Counted from the first letter of the stretch, positions 1 through 11,944 are shown. The stretch: 64,000 nt of DNA from Microbotryum silenes-acaulis (GCA_003665825.1 QPFY01000018.1:248001-312000); one strand, 5' to 3'. A program made the numbers and translations. The notes: generated by a model from the letters alone, not told the origin.

Positions 1-1638
1 GCGACCGATAGAGATTTTGGACCGGAGGCAGATGCGGGCTCGGGTGATGAACGGGGGACGTCGATGGGTTAAGAAGAGGACCACCCGTCAAGGACCCGAG
101 GATCGCGGCCGAAGAAGCGACAGTCGGTGACAGACCACCATTACGTCGGTCCCCAGGAGGAGAAAGCCTATCGGATGAGGCCTGTGGTACCTCGAGCCGC
201 AGGGAATCATGCGGTGTCGTCCGACCGAGCGGTGCCTCGACGCGAGGTCGCTTGAACAGCGGATACTCCGGGTAATCGAACGAAAAGGGCTTGGGCTGTC
301 CCGGTGTCGAGAACGGCACATCCTCGAGCTCAAACTTATTCGCGGCGTGCGAGACCCTCGGTGACGAAGTCGTAGACTGTGATGAAGAAGCCGGCGATGC
401 CGAAGACACGGCACGTTGCTTCGCCGCCGCCGAGAGATAGATTCCACCCGTGTCGAACACGCAGAACGTGATTGCGCCGTACAGAATGACAACGGACTCG
501 ATCGAGACGAGCGATCCGGCCTTGAGCAACGGATGCTTGTCGCGGTATCGGCGCGTGCAGCTCGTTCGACTCTCGTGCGACGGCCTCGGCTTGTTGACGA
601 CTTGTTGGCCCAAGGCAGCATACTCGGCAGGGTCGTACTCGTGAGCGGGCGTCGAGGGAGGAGGAAATGTCACGATCGGGTGGCCATCGGTGTTAATAAT
701 CTGGAAGACGTGAGGTGGGGGTCCTTCCGACAGTGACTGGTGTCGCGACGAGATATTGTACGAGGTCGCTCGGGCGAGGGCGGCTTCAAGTTCGACGCAG
801 CGTGCTTGATCCAGGTATCCACCGTCCTCGCTACGGGGCCCGCACCAGTTGGACCAATGGCTTCGGCGCGACTCGTCGTTATCGCGTGCCTCGTCCTTGT
901 CAGCTGTGGCATGAAAGAAAGCCAACACGGCCCCACGCAACTCGTCGCCATTGCCGGAGCCGAAGCCGGTCTCCCCACCTCCGATCCAGGAAGTGGTGAT
1001 ATCGATGCTGAGGTATTCACTGTCGTACGCGATAAGCTTGGCTTCTGGGTCCGTCTCCGGTTCGGTCGCTCCAAGCATTTGGCGGATCCGAGGTACTCGA
1101 GAATAGCGGCATCTGGTCAAATCTCGGAGAGAGCGAAAGTCAGCACCTCGGGGACAGAGAGACCACGGCCAAAGCTGCGATGAACTGACCTCGTTACACT
1201 GCCGAATATACCGGCCTGCTCGATCCCACTGTGACCATCCCTCCCTGGGTTCGGCATCAGATCGGCCCTCAACGCATCCCTCTCGTCGGGGTGAACGTAG
1301 TCGAGCATGTTGGTGCCGAGGAAGCTGTCCTTTTGCTCCTTGAGATGGGCATCGAGGATGGGATCGACGGCGATGTAATCAAGCAACGGCGACAAGATGG
1401 ACCAATAGCAACGCGTTCTCCCCAGGGCGACGGTGTTGGGTTTCGGCGTCGAGCTCGAGTAGGAGTTGCTCGACAAGGGACGGCCGAGCGAGGTCGAAGG
1501 CACGGTCGCGGAGGCAGCGGCAATAAGCGAGTTGAACGGGAAGCTTGAAGCCGATGCCGACGCTGCGAGGGAGGGCATCGTCGACGTGCTCGAGCTGGAC
1601 CCAAAGTCGAACCGAGGATGCGAGTCGGACGAGGCCAT
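1..1638 (-). CDS. PAS-domain protein, putative transcriptional regulator (3' part beyond window start)
   Basis: Two exons are visible: 1,190-1,638 and 1-1,112, with a 77 bp intron (GTCAGT...ACCAG); joining them keeps frame through 520 codons and the gene is still open at base 1. The ATG at 1,638 is the first after an in-frame stop. Residues 1-75 are Ser/Ala-rich and disordered. Residues about 76-165 hold a PAS-like fold (CYWSILSP, DPILDAHL, then DYVHPDERDAL), continuing across the splice site into CRYSRVPRIRQMLGA. Near residue 390, SIESVVILYGAITF looks like the end of a second PAS-type unit, followed by a Ser/Pro-rich linker. Fungal proteins of this layout are often transcription factors with a C-terminal zinc finger (GATA or Zn2Cys6); that part is outside the window, so the DNA-binding class is inference. 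The many adjacent antisense frames are shadows of this gene. Confidence 0.75.
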
Positions 1639-1651
1639 GGCTTGTGTGCGT

Positions 1652-1697
1652 GGCTGCTGCTGCTGCTGCTGCTGCGGCGGCGGCGGCGGCGGCGGCT
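1652..1697. repeat. trinucleotide tract (CTG)n(CGG)n just upstream of the PAS gene start
   Basis: On the gene's strand this reads (CCG)n then (CAG)n and ends about 14 bp before the ATG at 1,638. It is in frame with that ATG and would encode a Pro/Gln run, but the frame hits a stop (TAG) before any upstream ATG. It is therefore 5' UTR unless an unseen upstream exon splices in. Confidence 0.8.
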
Positions 1698-2208
1698 GTT
1701 CCTGGACTCGCGACGAAGGCTGGTTTTGGTGCGCCTAGAACAGGGACTGGTGCCGGTCAGTCGGTCGCTGGTGAGATCAGTCGCTCGCTTGGGCGTGCCG
1801 TGGTTGTGGGGCCGATGGCGCAGGGTATACCTCGCTCAAAGCCAGTAGTTGACTGGCTTTGACACCTGTATGGTCAGTCAAGTGTTGGAGCTCGAGCACA
1901 ACACAAGGATCGTCTCCGTTTTCGCTCCGAGGGCGGCGGCGTTCAGCAGTGACAGCCGCCAGTGACAGCCTCAGGCGGGGGAGGCTCAGGCGACCGGGTC
2001 AAAGGCGACCGCAACGAGCGAGCCGTTATATGCACTTCCGAACTTTCAATTCGGCTAGGCCAAAATGTTTTTGGCCAAATTGCTCTGCTTTTGACCGCCC
2101 TATTGGGCCGGTTCGGTTCGGAATAGGGGGGCGGGCTAGGATGCCCAAGTGTACTACATTACAAATTCATCCTCAAATCCCCTGCTCGCCCCCGTCTCCC
2201 CATACTCC
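1698..2208. other. intergenic region between PAS gene and MULE relic
   Basis: No supported gene. It contains the putative promoter/5' region of the PAS gene. CCCGTCTCCCCATACTC near 2,190-2,207 has a similar direct (not inverted) match near 5,357-5,387 on the other side of the transposase relic. I found no convincing terminal inverted repeats. Confidence 0.4.
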
Positions 2209-4973
2209 TCATACTCTCCTCTGCTTAGCCCCCCATGTAGAATACCCTTCCGTCACTGACTTGCCTGCCTCGATGAAAGCCTCGGCCACCCCGGAGTCCG
2301 CCAGCCGTGTGAGAGGGTCGCACTTATCCGCCTCCAACTCCTGCAACGTCCGAAGCAGCTTTGCGTGTACTCGTCCGGCTTCCTCAGCGAGCCGTCGGTA
2401 GAGTTGAATGCGATCTTCGTGCTCGGCAGTGTTGTTGGGTATCGCTTGAAGTGGTGGAGGGAGCGACAATCACGACGGCGGCCGCGAGGGCGAAACTTCA
2501 GACACATAAGACGATGCTTGAGATGCGAGAGGAGCATGGTCGCTAGTGCAAAGATCCACGCGCCGGCGAGTGACACGCGCGGCAAGCCACATGTGCTTGC
2601 ACGGAAACATGTGGCGAACGAAATCCGGACAATCGCAAGTCGAGATCACTCTCGAGTCGGTGGGATTGAGTCCAACGGTGTAGCTTGTCTCGATGAAGGT
2701 CGAGTCTTCGTCCTCCTGCTCGTCCTCTCCGAAAGACGTGACGTAGATCTAAAGATTGGCAAAAAGAAGAAGAAAAAGTCGCCGAGGTCGAGTCAGCCAA
2801 AGTCTCGACCCCGAGACGCGAGAAAATCCTAAATTCAACTCACATCACCGTCGTCATCCATCTCCGTGACCATATCGTTCGCTCGACTCCACTCAATTGA
2901 TTGCGCGGTGTTCTGGCGCTGAGTCTCGGCCTTACTCGATCGCCGACGAACAAAGCCGGTGACGATGAGACTAATCTCTTGGCGGTATGCTGGCTCGGCG
3001 TCCATTGTGAGGGTGTGGATGAGCTGATCCGTCCGCTGTCGCTGCCCGCGGCCAATGTAACGATACTTCAAGATCTTATGCCACGACTCGATGTAATTAT
3101 TGGTGGTGATCGCGTGATACGTAACCTGTGAATCATCAGACAGAAGGGTATGAGCCAAGGGAACTATCTCGAGGCCAGCGCGCCGGACCGTAGGGATCGT
3201 CGCTTGCCTTCACCCAGGCACGAGACCAGTTTTCCTTCTTCCTCACCCAATAACTAGTGATGTAATCGATCCAAACTTTTTGAGTCGTGCCGAACGCCTG
3301 AGTTATTCTTGCGAGCCGTTGCTCAAAGACGATGGGCGACTCCGCCTCTTGAAGAGCAAGAAACGTTCTGAAGAGCTCGGCAGCGAGTGCTTTCTTTCGG
3401 GCGGTGAGAGCTGAGGGTTTCTCGCCAGGTTGCTGAGGGCAAGACACCTGAATGAAGATACACAAGAGGACGTGGTCAAAAAGGCAGCACAGATGGACCC
3501 ACGGCCTGCTTGACTTTCATTGCTCACCTTCTCAACTGATGCCTTGCGGACGGCCTTGAACATGTGCCATGTACACAATTGTATTTGCGGCTGAGTTGAT
3601 GCATCTGCAAATGCCAGTCGAACAGCAGTAGCTTCGGTGTCGGAGCAGTCCAAGACAAACGTCCCCGGCGCGAACGACGGAACCGAGCTTCGCACCCATC
3701 GGAGCCAATCTATGATGGGATATCTGCAGTGTTACAGGTAGGGGATTCACATGAGCACACAAAGCATACATCGGCAGTAGATCACTCCTGAGTGGGTGCT
3801 TAACACTACTGACCGAGTTTCATGAGGCGTCAACATCCACGCGACTGGAACACCTTTGCCGGCGCGCGAGTGCTTGACCACGAGCGAGAACAAGTAGACC
3901 TTTGCGTGTCAATCGTCCATGGCATAGCAGGTGTTGTGTGTTGAATCCATCATGACGAGACGTCCGCATTGCTGAAGCACTTGTGACTGCCATGTAGAAC
4001 ACAGGAACACCGCCCACGTCGGTCGGCCAGCGTCATCCCGGATATTCTCGCGAAACTCGGCGTGCCAACCGTCGGCGCGCAAGCGCTCGATCCAGGCGAT
4101 GACACTATCTCGAGCAGCGGCAGCAAGACGCGACTAGAAGAGGATTTGCTGTCGCACCTTGTTGTATACGTCCCGGTATTTGACGCGGAGTATTTCCGGT
4201 ACGGTCGGTGATGAGCCAAGTTCGCCGATCTACGAAGGAAGAATTAAACAAGTCAGGGCCAGTGGATTGATAAATGCAATAGCTGATGTTTGGAAGCCTA
4301 CTCACAGTCTCCGCCTCTTCTGCCGATAGTCGCATCATTTTCTTCAGCGTGCTCCATTCAAGACCCTTGGAAAGAGCCTCGGAAAGCCAAAGCTGAGCCG
4401 GGGCCGATAGTCGAGACCGAAGGAGGTAGTCGGACGAGTAAGGGTTATGATTTTTGTGGGGCGTCATCTTGATTTGGTACATTGTGGGGTCATCCCGGGC
4501 ATAAAAAACGGTTATCGCCGCCGTGCAGCCGCATTTGATCGACGACTCTCGAATTCGCTTGCGCATTGATTCTGCTACAGGTCTTGGGCTTCCGGCCCAA
4601 TTGCAGATGTATTGTTCCAACATCACTCTGCGATGTTGTCCTTTGAGACGAGTGCCGGGATCTGTGTGGAGAGGAGCAGCGGTAGAAGGACAGTCAACAA
4701 AACAGTCAGCATGGGCATCGAGAGCAACGCGCTGTTCGCGCTGTTTGACTGTCATGAATGCGAACGCGATGGAAACCTACTTGACGGTTGATTGGAAGGG
4801 CCTGCGATCTTGTGGCGTTTCCAATTGATGATCGCACGTTGTCTCGCCAGCCAGTCGGGGAATTCGGCGGCGGGAACCGATGTTGTTTGTATCGATTCGG
4901 CGTCAGGCGGCGCAACGAGAGGGCGCGTGGCCTTGTACGACATTGATGTGTCGAAGAGGGGGTTTGACGACAT
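2209..4973 (-). pseudogene. MULE-type transposase with SWIM zinc finger, interrupted by three in-frame stops
   Basis: Seven exons can be joined in phase: 4,781-4,973; 4,306-4,661; 3,814-4,229; 3,528-3,723; 3,214-3,447; 2,844-3,125; 2,209-2,748. The N-terminal part contains CGCTAAITVF and a conserved PHKNHNPYSSDYLLR region. The DDE-type core starts at VMMDSTHNTCY (first Asp), continues with GVPVAWMLT and YPIIDWLRWVR, and then FVLDCSDTEA...LCTWHMFKAV (second Asp plus C/WH signature). NNYIESWHKILK follows, and the SWIM finger is CDCPDFVRHMFPCKH (CxC...CxH). Three stops break the frame: TAG near 4,136, TGA near 3,912 between the two halves of the core, and TGA at 2,470-2,472 after the SWIM finger. 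Conservation of intron signals around the stops suggests recent decay. An active copy elsewhere is possible; this one is probably dead. Confidence 0.8.
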
Positions 4974-6995
4974 GGTCTTGGAGTGGTGAAGATGGTTTAG
5001 GACTTGCAAGTGCATGGAAGGAAGGAAAGAGAGAATCGGATTGAACAGCCTGTTTATTTATGCGCGCGCCCAACATCTACGAGCGCAGGAAATAACAAAC
5101 ATTGCGCTTGGACCGCGCGCGCGTTGGTCACGTGCTGTGGCGACGAACTAAACAGACGCGGCGTCGCGCCTCGGGACAGGGAGGCCGAAACGCGCGGCTG
5201 AATCAGGTGGCGGAAATCAATCCAAAACTCGCGCGCGAGGACAATAAAAAGTTGGGGTGTCTGGATAGCCCGCCACCCGCAACGATGGCAATCTTTATGC
5301 CACTTTATGCCGGCGCCAAAATCGCCTTTCAGGATGAATAAAATGGCCACTTTGGGGCCGTCTCCCCATCTCCCCATACTCATACCGCTGTTGGCTGGAC
5401 ATGGCGTGGTGCTCGAGTCAACGACCAAAAGCAGTCATTGAGCACCAACATCTACCTCATTACATTTGTCATCATCTGAACCCATTTGATGGGTGCAGTG
5501 CCTCCGGCAGCATACCGACGCTTGCACTGCAGGCTGCAGCCCCCACCCCCACTCGGTGCGAAACCGGGCCAGATCGCGGATCGAGTCGCCTTTGATGGCA
5601 GACGAATACGGCCTCTGTCGCTCCTGCACAGGGGTGCATACGGGTTCCTGATCACCTCCGGCTCGTTCTAATACCTCTGCATGACATTACACAGCTATGC
5701 ACGCTCGTGCACGCTCGGACTGAATCAACCCTCCGCACGGAACAGTCGGATCCGATTCCCAGCGCTTGCACCACCGTGCATGACAGTGCAGGACAGTGCA
5801 CATCCCTGCATTTTAATGATATGAACCATGAGACCCAGACGCACAGTGATGCATGCCCATGAACCAGCATGGTCTACTCGAAAAAAATCAAGTTACCATT
5901 TCTGCGGCCGGTGACCGATTTTCTTCTCCAGCAGCCGATTCGCCACTCCTGGTGACCGACTCTGCCACATGTTTGATACCCTACACTAGACCGAGGTGGG
6001 TCAATCTCCTATGGAAAATGGTCACGCTCCGATCCGCCTTTCGAACGGGGATCGGCACATGTTTGGGGTAGAGTAAGTGATCGACCTCGATAAGTCTTCC
6101 AAGCTTCCCAGCCTCGGCTGACCTACTTCGCACTCTAGGACTTGTGTTTAGATTTGGAAAATGGGATAGGGAGCTGTGGAGCATCAGTTGGAGTGAGGCT
6201 GTTCTGCTGGTAAAGCTTACAAGAGGTCGAGGTATGTGAGTTAACGCATGCGACGACCCGTCAGCTCTCGCACTCAGCCGTTCGCACAGGGGGTGGGTGA
6301 GTCGACTCGGACTCCACTGCACCTCCACTGCACCTCGATCATCCATCATCAGCATCAACCTCGGAATCGCCATTCATCGTCATTCATCATCATACATCAT
6401 CATACTGATTGAAGGCATACTTTTCTGTTGTGAATGAGGTTATCTCTCAACCTGTTTGAATACTGGGTGGAGCATGAATACGAGTCCTTGAGCTCGCGCG
6501 CGCGCTTGAGGCCCGCTTGCGGCCCGATTAGGCACGAAGTTGGCGAAGTTAGCAGAGGCGTGGGGGAAGTTGGCAGAAAGGCGGGGGAAGTTGGCATTGG
6601 CCCACGGGAAGTTAGCAGAAGTCACGTGTCGCCCGCGGCGCGACAATCGCATCGAGCTCTTTCTCAGCCCCCTACCTGTCCTGATCTATGCCCAACGTCC
6701 GCACTTCTTCGGCCTTCGAGCCAACACAACGTATTTTGCCACGTCACCGCAAGACTCGCCATCAATTGTTGATCCCATCCGATGCCGTTCAGCAAAGCCG
6801 ATCAAAACGATTTGGCGTGAACAGCACGCCTGGACGAGACACTGAACTAGCACACTTTACACTTTACGTCGACAAAGAAACGGAGTTGGGCTGTAATCCA
6901 ATGCTCATCAACCTACATGAGCCATCGATCGAGCAAGACCGCCATTAATCTAGCATCACGAGCGCACCGACGTCAGGCTCCCGAGGTCCGCCGTC
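4974..6995. other. intergenic, no supported gene
   Basis: I find no gene with recognisable domains or consistent splicing. The stretch holds scattered GTGCA/TGCAC-rich words (5,690-5,820) and the minisatellite at 6,536-6,622. Open frames here are short and without protein-like composition. Confidence 0.5.
6536..6622. repeat. GAAGTTGGC minisatellite
   Basis: Four to five degenerate units of about 20-22 bp built on GAAGTTGGCAGA/GGCGGGG. The first 19 bases (GAAGTTGGCGAAGTTAGCA, 6,536-6,554) recur exactly, inverted, at 15,481-15,499. Confidence 0.7.
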
Positions 6996-8160
6996 CACCG
7001 CGTTCCATCGTCGTCAACCGCCTACAACGTCCCAAAGCATTCTTGAAGACGATCAGACCGATAAAGAAGCAAGTAGCAAAACTTGGAATACCCGCTGAGC
7101 AATACCTTCAGATAAGCCAAGTTCAGGAGTCGCTGATAAGGATCAGGTCGGAGCCAACGTTGGTCGACCACGATCATTGGACTACGCAAGAAGTGCAGGT
7201 CAATGGTAACAGCTCGAATACTAAGGATCGTATCGGTGATATCCGTTGCTAAGCTGACATCCATCGTCACAACTTCTGCCATGAAATAGAGCCGTTAGAG
7301 AAAAGGTACCGTGAGTCGTCGCCCGACCATTAGCCCGTTCCCCCTGCCACTCCATCTCGTGTACTGAAGTCGGCGTTTCTGTGTTCCCCGTTCCTAGAGG
7401 AGTGACTAGAAAGAAATCCGTTCATGTTCCGATACCCAGTCCGACTCGTTCAACGCATCTAAAGTCACTTTGAGCTACCCTTCGCTTCGACTTTGGTTCT
7501 ACCGAGCCCACCCGGTCCGTATGGTCGAAGATCCGAACGGACGCCGTCTCTCAAGTGAGTAGAGGAACGGACAAAGTCAGTTTACTACTAAGAAGAATCG
7601 AACACACTTTACAAGCATGAGACGGCAAGAGTGTCGGGTCTTGTGCTCCCTCGGCGATTGAGGATTTGGAACTGCGGCGGGACGAAATCGTGACTCGATG
7701 CAACCACTAAGATCGGAACACAAGGAGGATACAGATTGGCTCCACGACCTGCCATCCAGCGTGCCATCACTTCGCGCTACCAACAGCCTTTGTATGAAGC
7801 TCGCAAGAAGAAGGACTGGCGTGAGTTCATGCTCGGCGGACCATATGACAAGATCTTCTGACCTCGGCTTGATCCTTATCGGCATCGGTATCGATCGGCA
7901 TCCTTCCCTGCGCTTCTGACATGGGCATCCTCGGTATCTTGATATTTCATCGACCTTCAATTTACGAATTATTCCACCATTCAGGATGTGCTCCAACGGA
8001 TACCAGCGCAACAAAACGGTCCTCAAGAAGGTGATTCGAGACTCGTTGGTAGCTCGGATTGGCCTCGCCGAACCCGCGATCTCAATCGACCGGTGCCTTA
8101 CTCTAAGCATTGGAACTCCAACACGGTGAGATGTTTGCACAGTTTTTGTGGAAGCCATTT
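6996..8160. other. decayed coding-like sequence, unassigned
   Basis: Both strands show stretches with protein-like composition in shifting frames. Examples on the plus strand are the frame over about 7,630-7,700 (SAIEDLELRRDEIV) followed by a different frame with LAPRPAIQRAITSRYQQPLY and KKKDWREFMLGGPYDKIF before a stop. No known domain was recognised. An old transposon or retroelement relic is the likeliest reading, but that is inference from its neighbourhood. Confidence 0.3.
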
Positions 8161-8398
8161 CTGGTAAAGCAAAGGATATATCTTGTAATCCACGTGTTCA
8201 AAGCTTGTTTGTTTCATTGCTCTTTACACTGCTGTCCGAGCTTTGAAAAGGCTTTGAAGTGAGGCGGCTGCGAGCGGGACTGTAAGCGTGTTTCTCAAGC
8301 TTAGGCATACCATCTTTGCGTGTACCTGGCGTTGGTGTAAAGATACCGAATTCGGGCAAGTTAACAAGAGAGTACTATGCCCATGTACATCATGTGTT

Positions 8399-8532
8399 CG
8401 ACTTTCCTTCTTCCCCCTTCTTCCCCCTTCTTCCCTTCGTTTCTTTATTTCCTTCCTTTTTCTTTCGCTTTTCTTTTCTTTTCTTTTTTCCTTCCCTTCC
8501 TTCTCTTTTTTCTTTTTTTCTTTTTTTCTTTT
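8399..8532. repeat. polypyrimidine tract
   Basis: About 130 bases almost purely C/T on the plus strand (runs such as TTCTTCCCCC and TTTTCTTTTC), ending at the left arm of the MULE element. The low complexity hides the element's target-site duplication. Confidence 0.9.
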
Positions 8533-8539
8533 GAGAATG

Positions 8540-9848
8540 AGAAAAGGACAAAAATGCCCTCGAAAGATAGCGAAAGGACAGAAATGCCCTCGCTTCTTTT
8601 CATGAGGACAGAAATGCCCTCGCTTCTTTTCATGAGGACAGAAATGCCCTTCTCAAAAGGACCAAAATGCCCTCGGATTCTCGACTCCTGTAATACTTGA
8701 TATATCAGCTCATAACCAAGAGGGTAGCTTCTTGTAGTCGTTGTGATCAGCGCCGTATACTCAGAATCCCTAGAGATGCCGTGAGAATTCAGTTATCACG
8801 GTCGCAAAGTCAGGGCCCGTCCAAGTCGAAAGCGAGCGATGAGTATACTAGTAGACCGCAGGGAATTCCCATATGAAACAGGCCAGCATGCCTTCAACTT
8901 GTAGTAACATTGACACTTTTAACGCCTTATGCTCATATTCAAATGGTCTTATCTATCGCATGTAACTCGATTGTGTCCGGGCCTTTTGCAGAGGCGACAG
9001 ATCATGTCGCGCTTAGCCCTCTCGCCCGCACCCCGGATCCTGCGCTTGATCGGACGTCCTGTATCCTTGGGGAAATGTGGCGGAATGATAATAGCACCCT
9101 CTTCTTCGCCAGCTGAGTGACTATCGTCCACATCATCTGTGACCTCATGACGCTCTCGAGGAAAACGATGCAGCTTCCATTCGGCCCGAGGTGGAACAGG
9201 TTGGAGCGGTGTCGCGTAAGTCTGCTCTTGCTGTTGCCGGTGTGTACCAGCGATTGGCAACCATGGACTTCATTGAAGACAGTGATGGTACAAACACTGC
9301 CTTCTCCTTTGAAGACGGCAGTGGCAGAGAAGGCGCACGGAGGATCTTGGACAGTCTTAGTCTTGCTCACGACGTGTGTCAGACTTGCGAATGTCGAGCT
9401 GAAACTGGTGATCAAGCGCGGATTGATGGCCCGCATCTGTGAGCTCCTTCTTTTCGTAGAGGCTTTCTCCCTCCCTGAAAGAATGTTCCTTTGTCGAAAG
9501 TCGGTGGTGACTTCGATGTCGGGGCGAGAATGCGGAAGGTGGCCAATTGAACGTCGATTCGCGAACTCGCGCGCCTCGACGCCTCGACGATCGATGAGGC
9601 CCCCTGACTTTGCGACCGTGATAACTGAATTCTCACGGCATCTCTGGGGATTCTGAGTATACGGCGCTGACCACAACGACTACAAGAAGCTACCCTCTTG
9701 GTTATGAGCTGATATATCAAGTATTACAGGAGTCGAGAATCCGAGGGCATTTTGGTCCTTTAGAGAAGGGCATTTCTGTCCTCATGAAAAGAAGCGAGGG
9801 CATTTCTGTCCTTTCGCTATCCTTCGAGGGCATTTTTGTCCTTTTCTC
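8540..9848. mobile_element. non-autonomous MULE with long terminal inverted repeats
   Basis: The left arm 8,540-8,815 and right arm 9,602-9,848 are inverted copies over about 250 bp, both starting GAGAAAAGGACAAAAATGCC. The arms contain tandem 30 bp units carrying GGACAGAAATGCCCTCG; the left arm has one unit more than the right. The interior (8,816-9,601) encodes the broken C-terminal part of a MULE transposase on the minus strand. Long arms plus this remnant identify the superfamily. The expected 8-11 bp target duplication cannot be fixed because both flanks are T/C-rich. Confidence 0.8.
8949..9300 (-). pseudogene. MULE transposase C-terminal fragment (post-SWIM region and zinc knuckle)
   Basis: The minus strand reads RWYTPATAR in one frame, then after a frameshift TYATPLQPVPPRAEW, then GRPIKRRIRGAGE, and ends CRLCKRPGHNRVTC, a CX2CX4HX4C knuckle followed by a stop. 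This order (Tyr-Thr motif, PVP...W, basic GRPxKxR, knuckle) is typical of the C-terminus of MULE transposases. The catalytic domain is absent, so the fragment cannot be active; the parent element would have to act in trans. Confidence 0.7.
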
Positions 9849-10074
9849 TTTTCTTTTTCCGCTTCGCCAGCAACTCCCTGGACATATGAGGCGCCTTTGG
9901 GGACACGAGAATCGGCGCGACCTAGTTTTTTTGGCAGGCTTAATTTGACCTGCATAGGTGTGGTCCGGCTCCGATCAACAGGATCAGCTCCCCGCGCGTA
10001 ATGACAACAATCAACCGACCTTGGTATTGCGACCCGTATAAGCGTCCGCCGTACAGCTTTGTAGAACGGACAGC

Positions 10075-11843
10075 GTGGTCAGCGGGCTCGCCCCACCACC
10101 ACCTCCTCCGCAAAGGCGAGTGCGCCGGGCTCGAATCGCGCTCAAACCGCTCAAACCCCACTTTTCGATCCGCGATGAGCTCGGCCCGCAGACGGCCGTA
10201 TGCACCCACTGCAAGGCTTGGCACTGGGAGTGCGAAAGGTCCAAGTCGACCGGACACTTTGGCACGTGCTGCTCGCAGGGCAAGGTGCAGCTGCCTCCCC
10301 CTCCCCAGCCCAATCTCGAGTATCGGCAGCTTCTTGAAGACTCGGATAGCGGTCAGTTGCTCCGTCCAACAACATTCGTCTGCACTGTACTCACATGCTG
10401 AACTGTGCGACGATATTTCCACGACAATCTTCCCACGCACACAGAAGCCAAAGCGTTCCGCGAGAACGCCCGATCGTACAACAACGTGTTGTCGTTCACT
10501 TCGCTCGCTGCTCACTTTGACCAGACTCGAATGGTCACTCTAGGAGCCGCGTGTTTCGCGTGTTTGGTCGCCTTTACCATCGACTCGGCGCCCTGATTCC
10601 TGCCGTGAATCAACGCCCAGCCTTTGCTCAAACATGGCTGATCGACCCGGCCGAGGCCCCCGACACTCGACTTGGACCCGATGGCGCAGACAGTCGCATG
10701 CAACGATCTACTTTGACCAAGCTCGAGTCCATCCTGCGCACCGGCAATCGCTTTGTGAGGGAGTTCGCATCGGCCAGAGCTCGCAGGTTGGGATACGGCC
10801 AAAGAGTGGATCCTGCGCCTCTGCCTCCCGCCAGGCCGGGACCGACGCACCCACAACCTTCCTACGTCAAGCACGGAAATGGCGATGCTTATCTGCGATT
10901 CCGACACCAACACGGGAGATCGTGGACCGCAAGACCTTGTTCTCCAGGTACACGGTGATCGATGTCCCGATGGTCGGCCCAAGTACCAAGTTGTTAGCTC
11001 GCTCCATCCGTCCGCGATGCCTCTCCGTTACCCACTACTTTTTCCTGCCGGGGAAGATGGCTTCCACCCCAACATTCCTCTTTGCGGGTTCCACCAAGCC
11101 CGGCCGCCAATCGCCAGAAACCGAGAGCAGATCGGCAATGGTGTCGAATCGCGCGAGGTACTTGCCGGTCTCGGTCTTGATGACGGAGGCGAAGAGGAGG
11201 ACGAAGACCGCGACGATGAGGATGAAGACGGCGAGGAAGGGGACGAAGAGGATGGTGATGGCGAACGTAAGCGTCTTCCGCTCTTTCTCATATGTTCCTT
11301 TCTGTTGAGACGTAAGCACAGACTCACATAGAATGTTCGAACATCTAGGACGATCATCAAGGAGACGAGGAATATCTTGCATACTACTTGCACGAACGCG
11401 GCGACTACTTCTCAATCCCACATGCCACCCAGCGTCTCCTCCTCGATTTTGTCATTGACGGATACTCCCAAGTCGAGATCGATCGACTTAACTATATCCG
11501 CTTTCATCAAGAGAACCTGCGCCTCACCACGGCGCAGGGCATCACCGACGCCGTTGCCAACGGTTTGACCCCGGATCAGATTGGACGTTCGGTGATATTG
11601 GGGTCGACGTTCAAGAATAGCCCGCAGGAGGTCACGCAGCGTTACCAAGATGCGATGGCGTGTGTCGTCAAATACGGGAAGCCTTCGCTGTTCATCACGG
11701 TGACGTGCAACCCCGAATGGCCGGAAATCAAGGCTGCACTGGGGCGGAACGACAAAGCATACGACCGTCCGGATCTCATTGCACGAGTGCTTAAAGCCAA
11801 GTCCGGCAACAAGCAACGGCCAGGCTGTTTCGGTGATGAATAG
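10075..11843 (+). pseudogene. Helitron RepHel N-terminal region, truncated before the HUH motif
   Basis: Pieces in several frames match the N-terminal order of fungal Helitron proteins. They are HCKAWHWECE...FGTCCSQGKV (zinc-binding entry); AKAFRENARSYNNVLSFTSL; VFRVFGRLYHRLGALIP with FAQTWLIDP; SSLHPSAMPLRYPLLFPAGEDGF; then, from about 11,388, the Helitron-like N domain with DYFSIPHATQRLLLDF and LFITVTCNPEWPEI. The frame ends at 11,843 soon after RPDLIARVLKAKSG, before the HxH (HUH) and tyrosine motifs, and no helicase follows. Frame changes and intron-like GT/AG signals between the blocks leave it unclear which are introns and which are lesions. No functional rolling-circle replicase can come from this copy. 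Confidence 0.8.
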
Positions 11844-11944
11844 ATTTTGTTTCTTTGCTGTACTTCGTATTGTGTTTTCTTAACCTCTGCGCTGAAATCA
11901 TGTAGACTGTTCAATTATTCTGCTATTTTTTTGAATTTCATCCT

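Noticed and set aside
2209..4973. Claim that the stops prove C-to-T silencing because each is one C-to-T step from a sense codon
   Set aside because: Every stop codon is one C-to-T step from CAA, CAG or CGA, so this is no evidence. Only alignment with sister copies can show a bias.
2185..5390. Terminal inverted repeats around the MULE transposase relic
   Set aside because: The best match (CCCGTCTCCCCATACTC) is in direct, not inverted, orientation and is low complexity.
7577..8158. 193-residue minus-strand frame as a gene
   Set aside because: No ATG-supported start with domain content, Arg/Ser-rich composition, and the opposite strand reads more protein-like in places.
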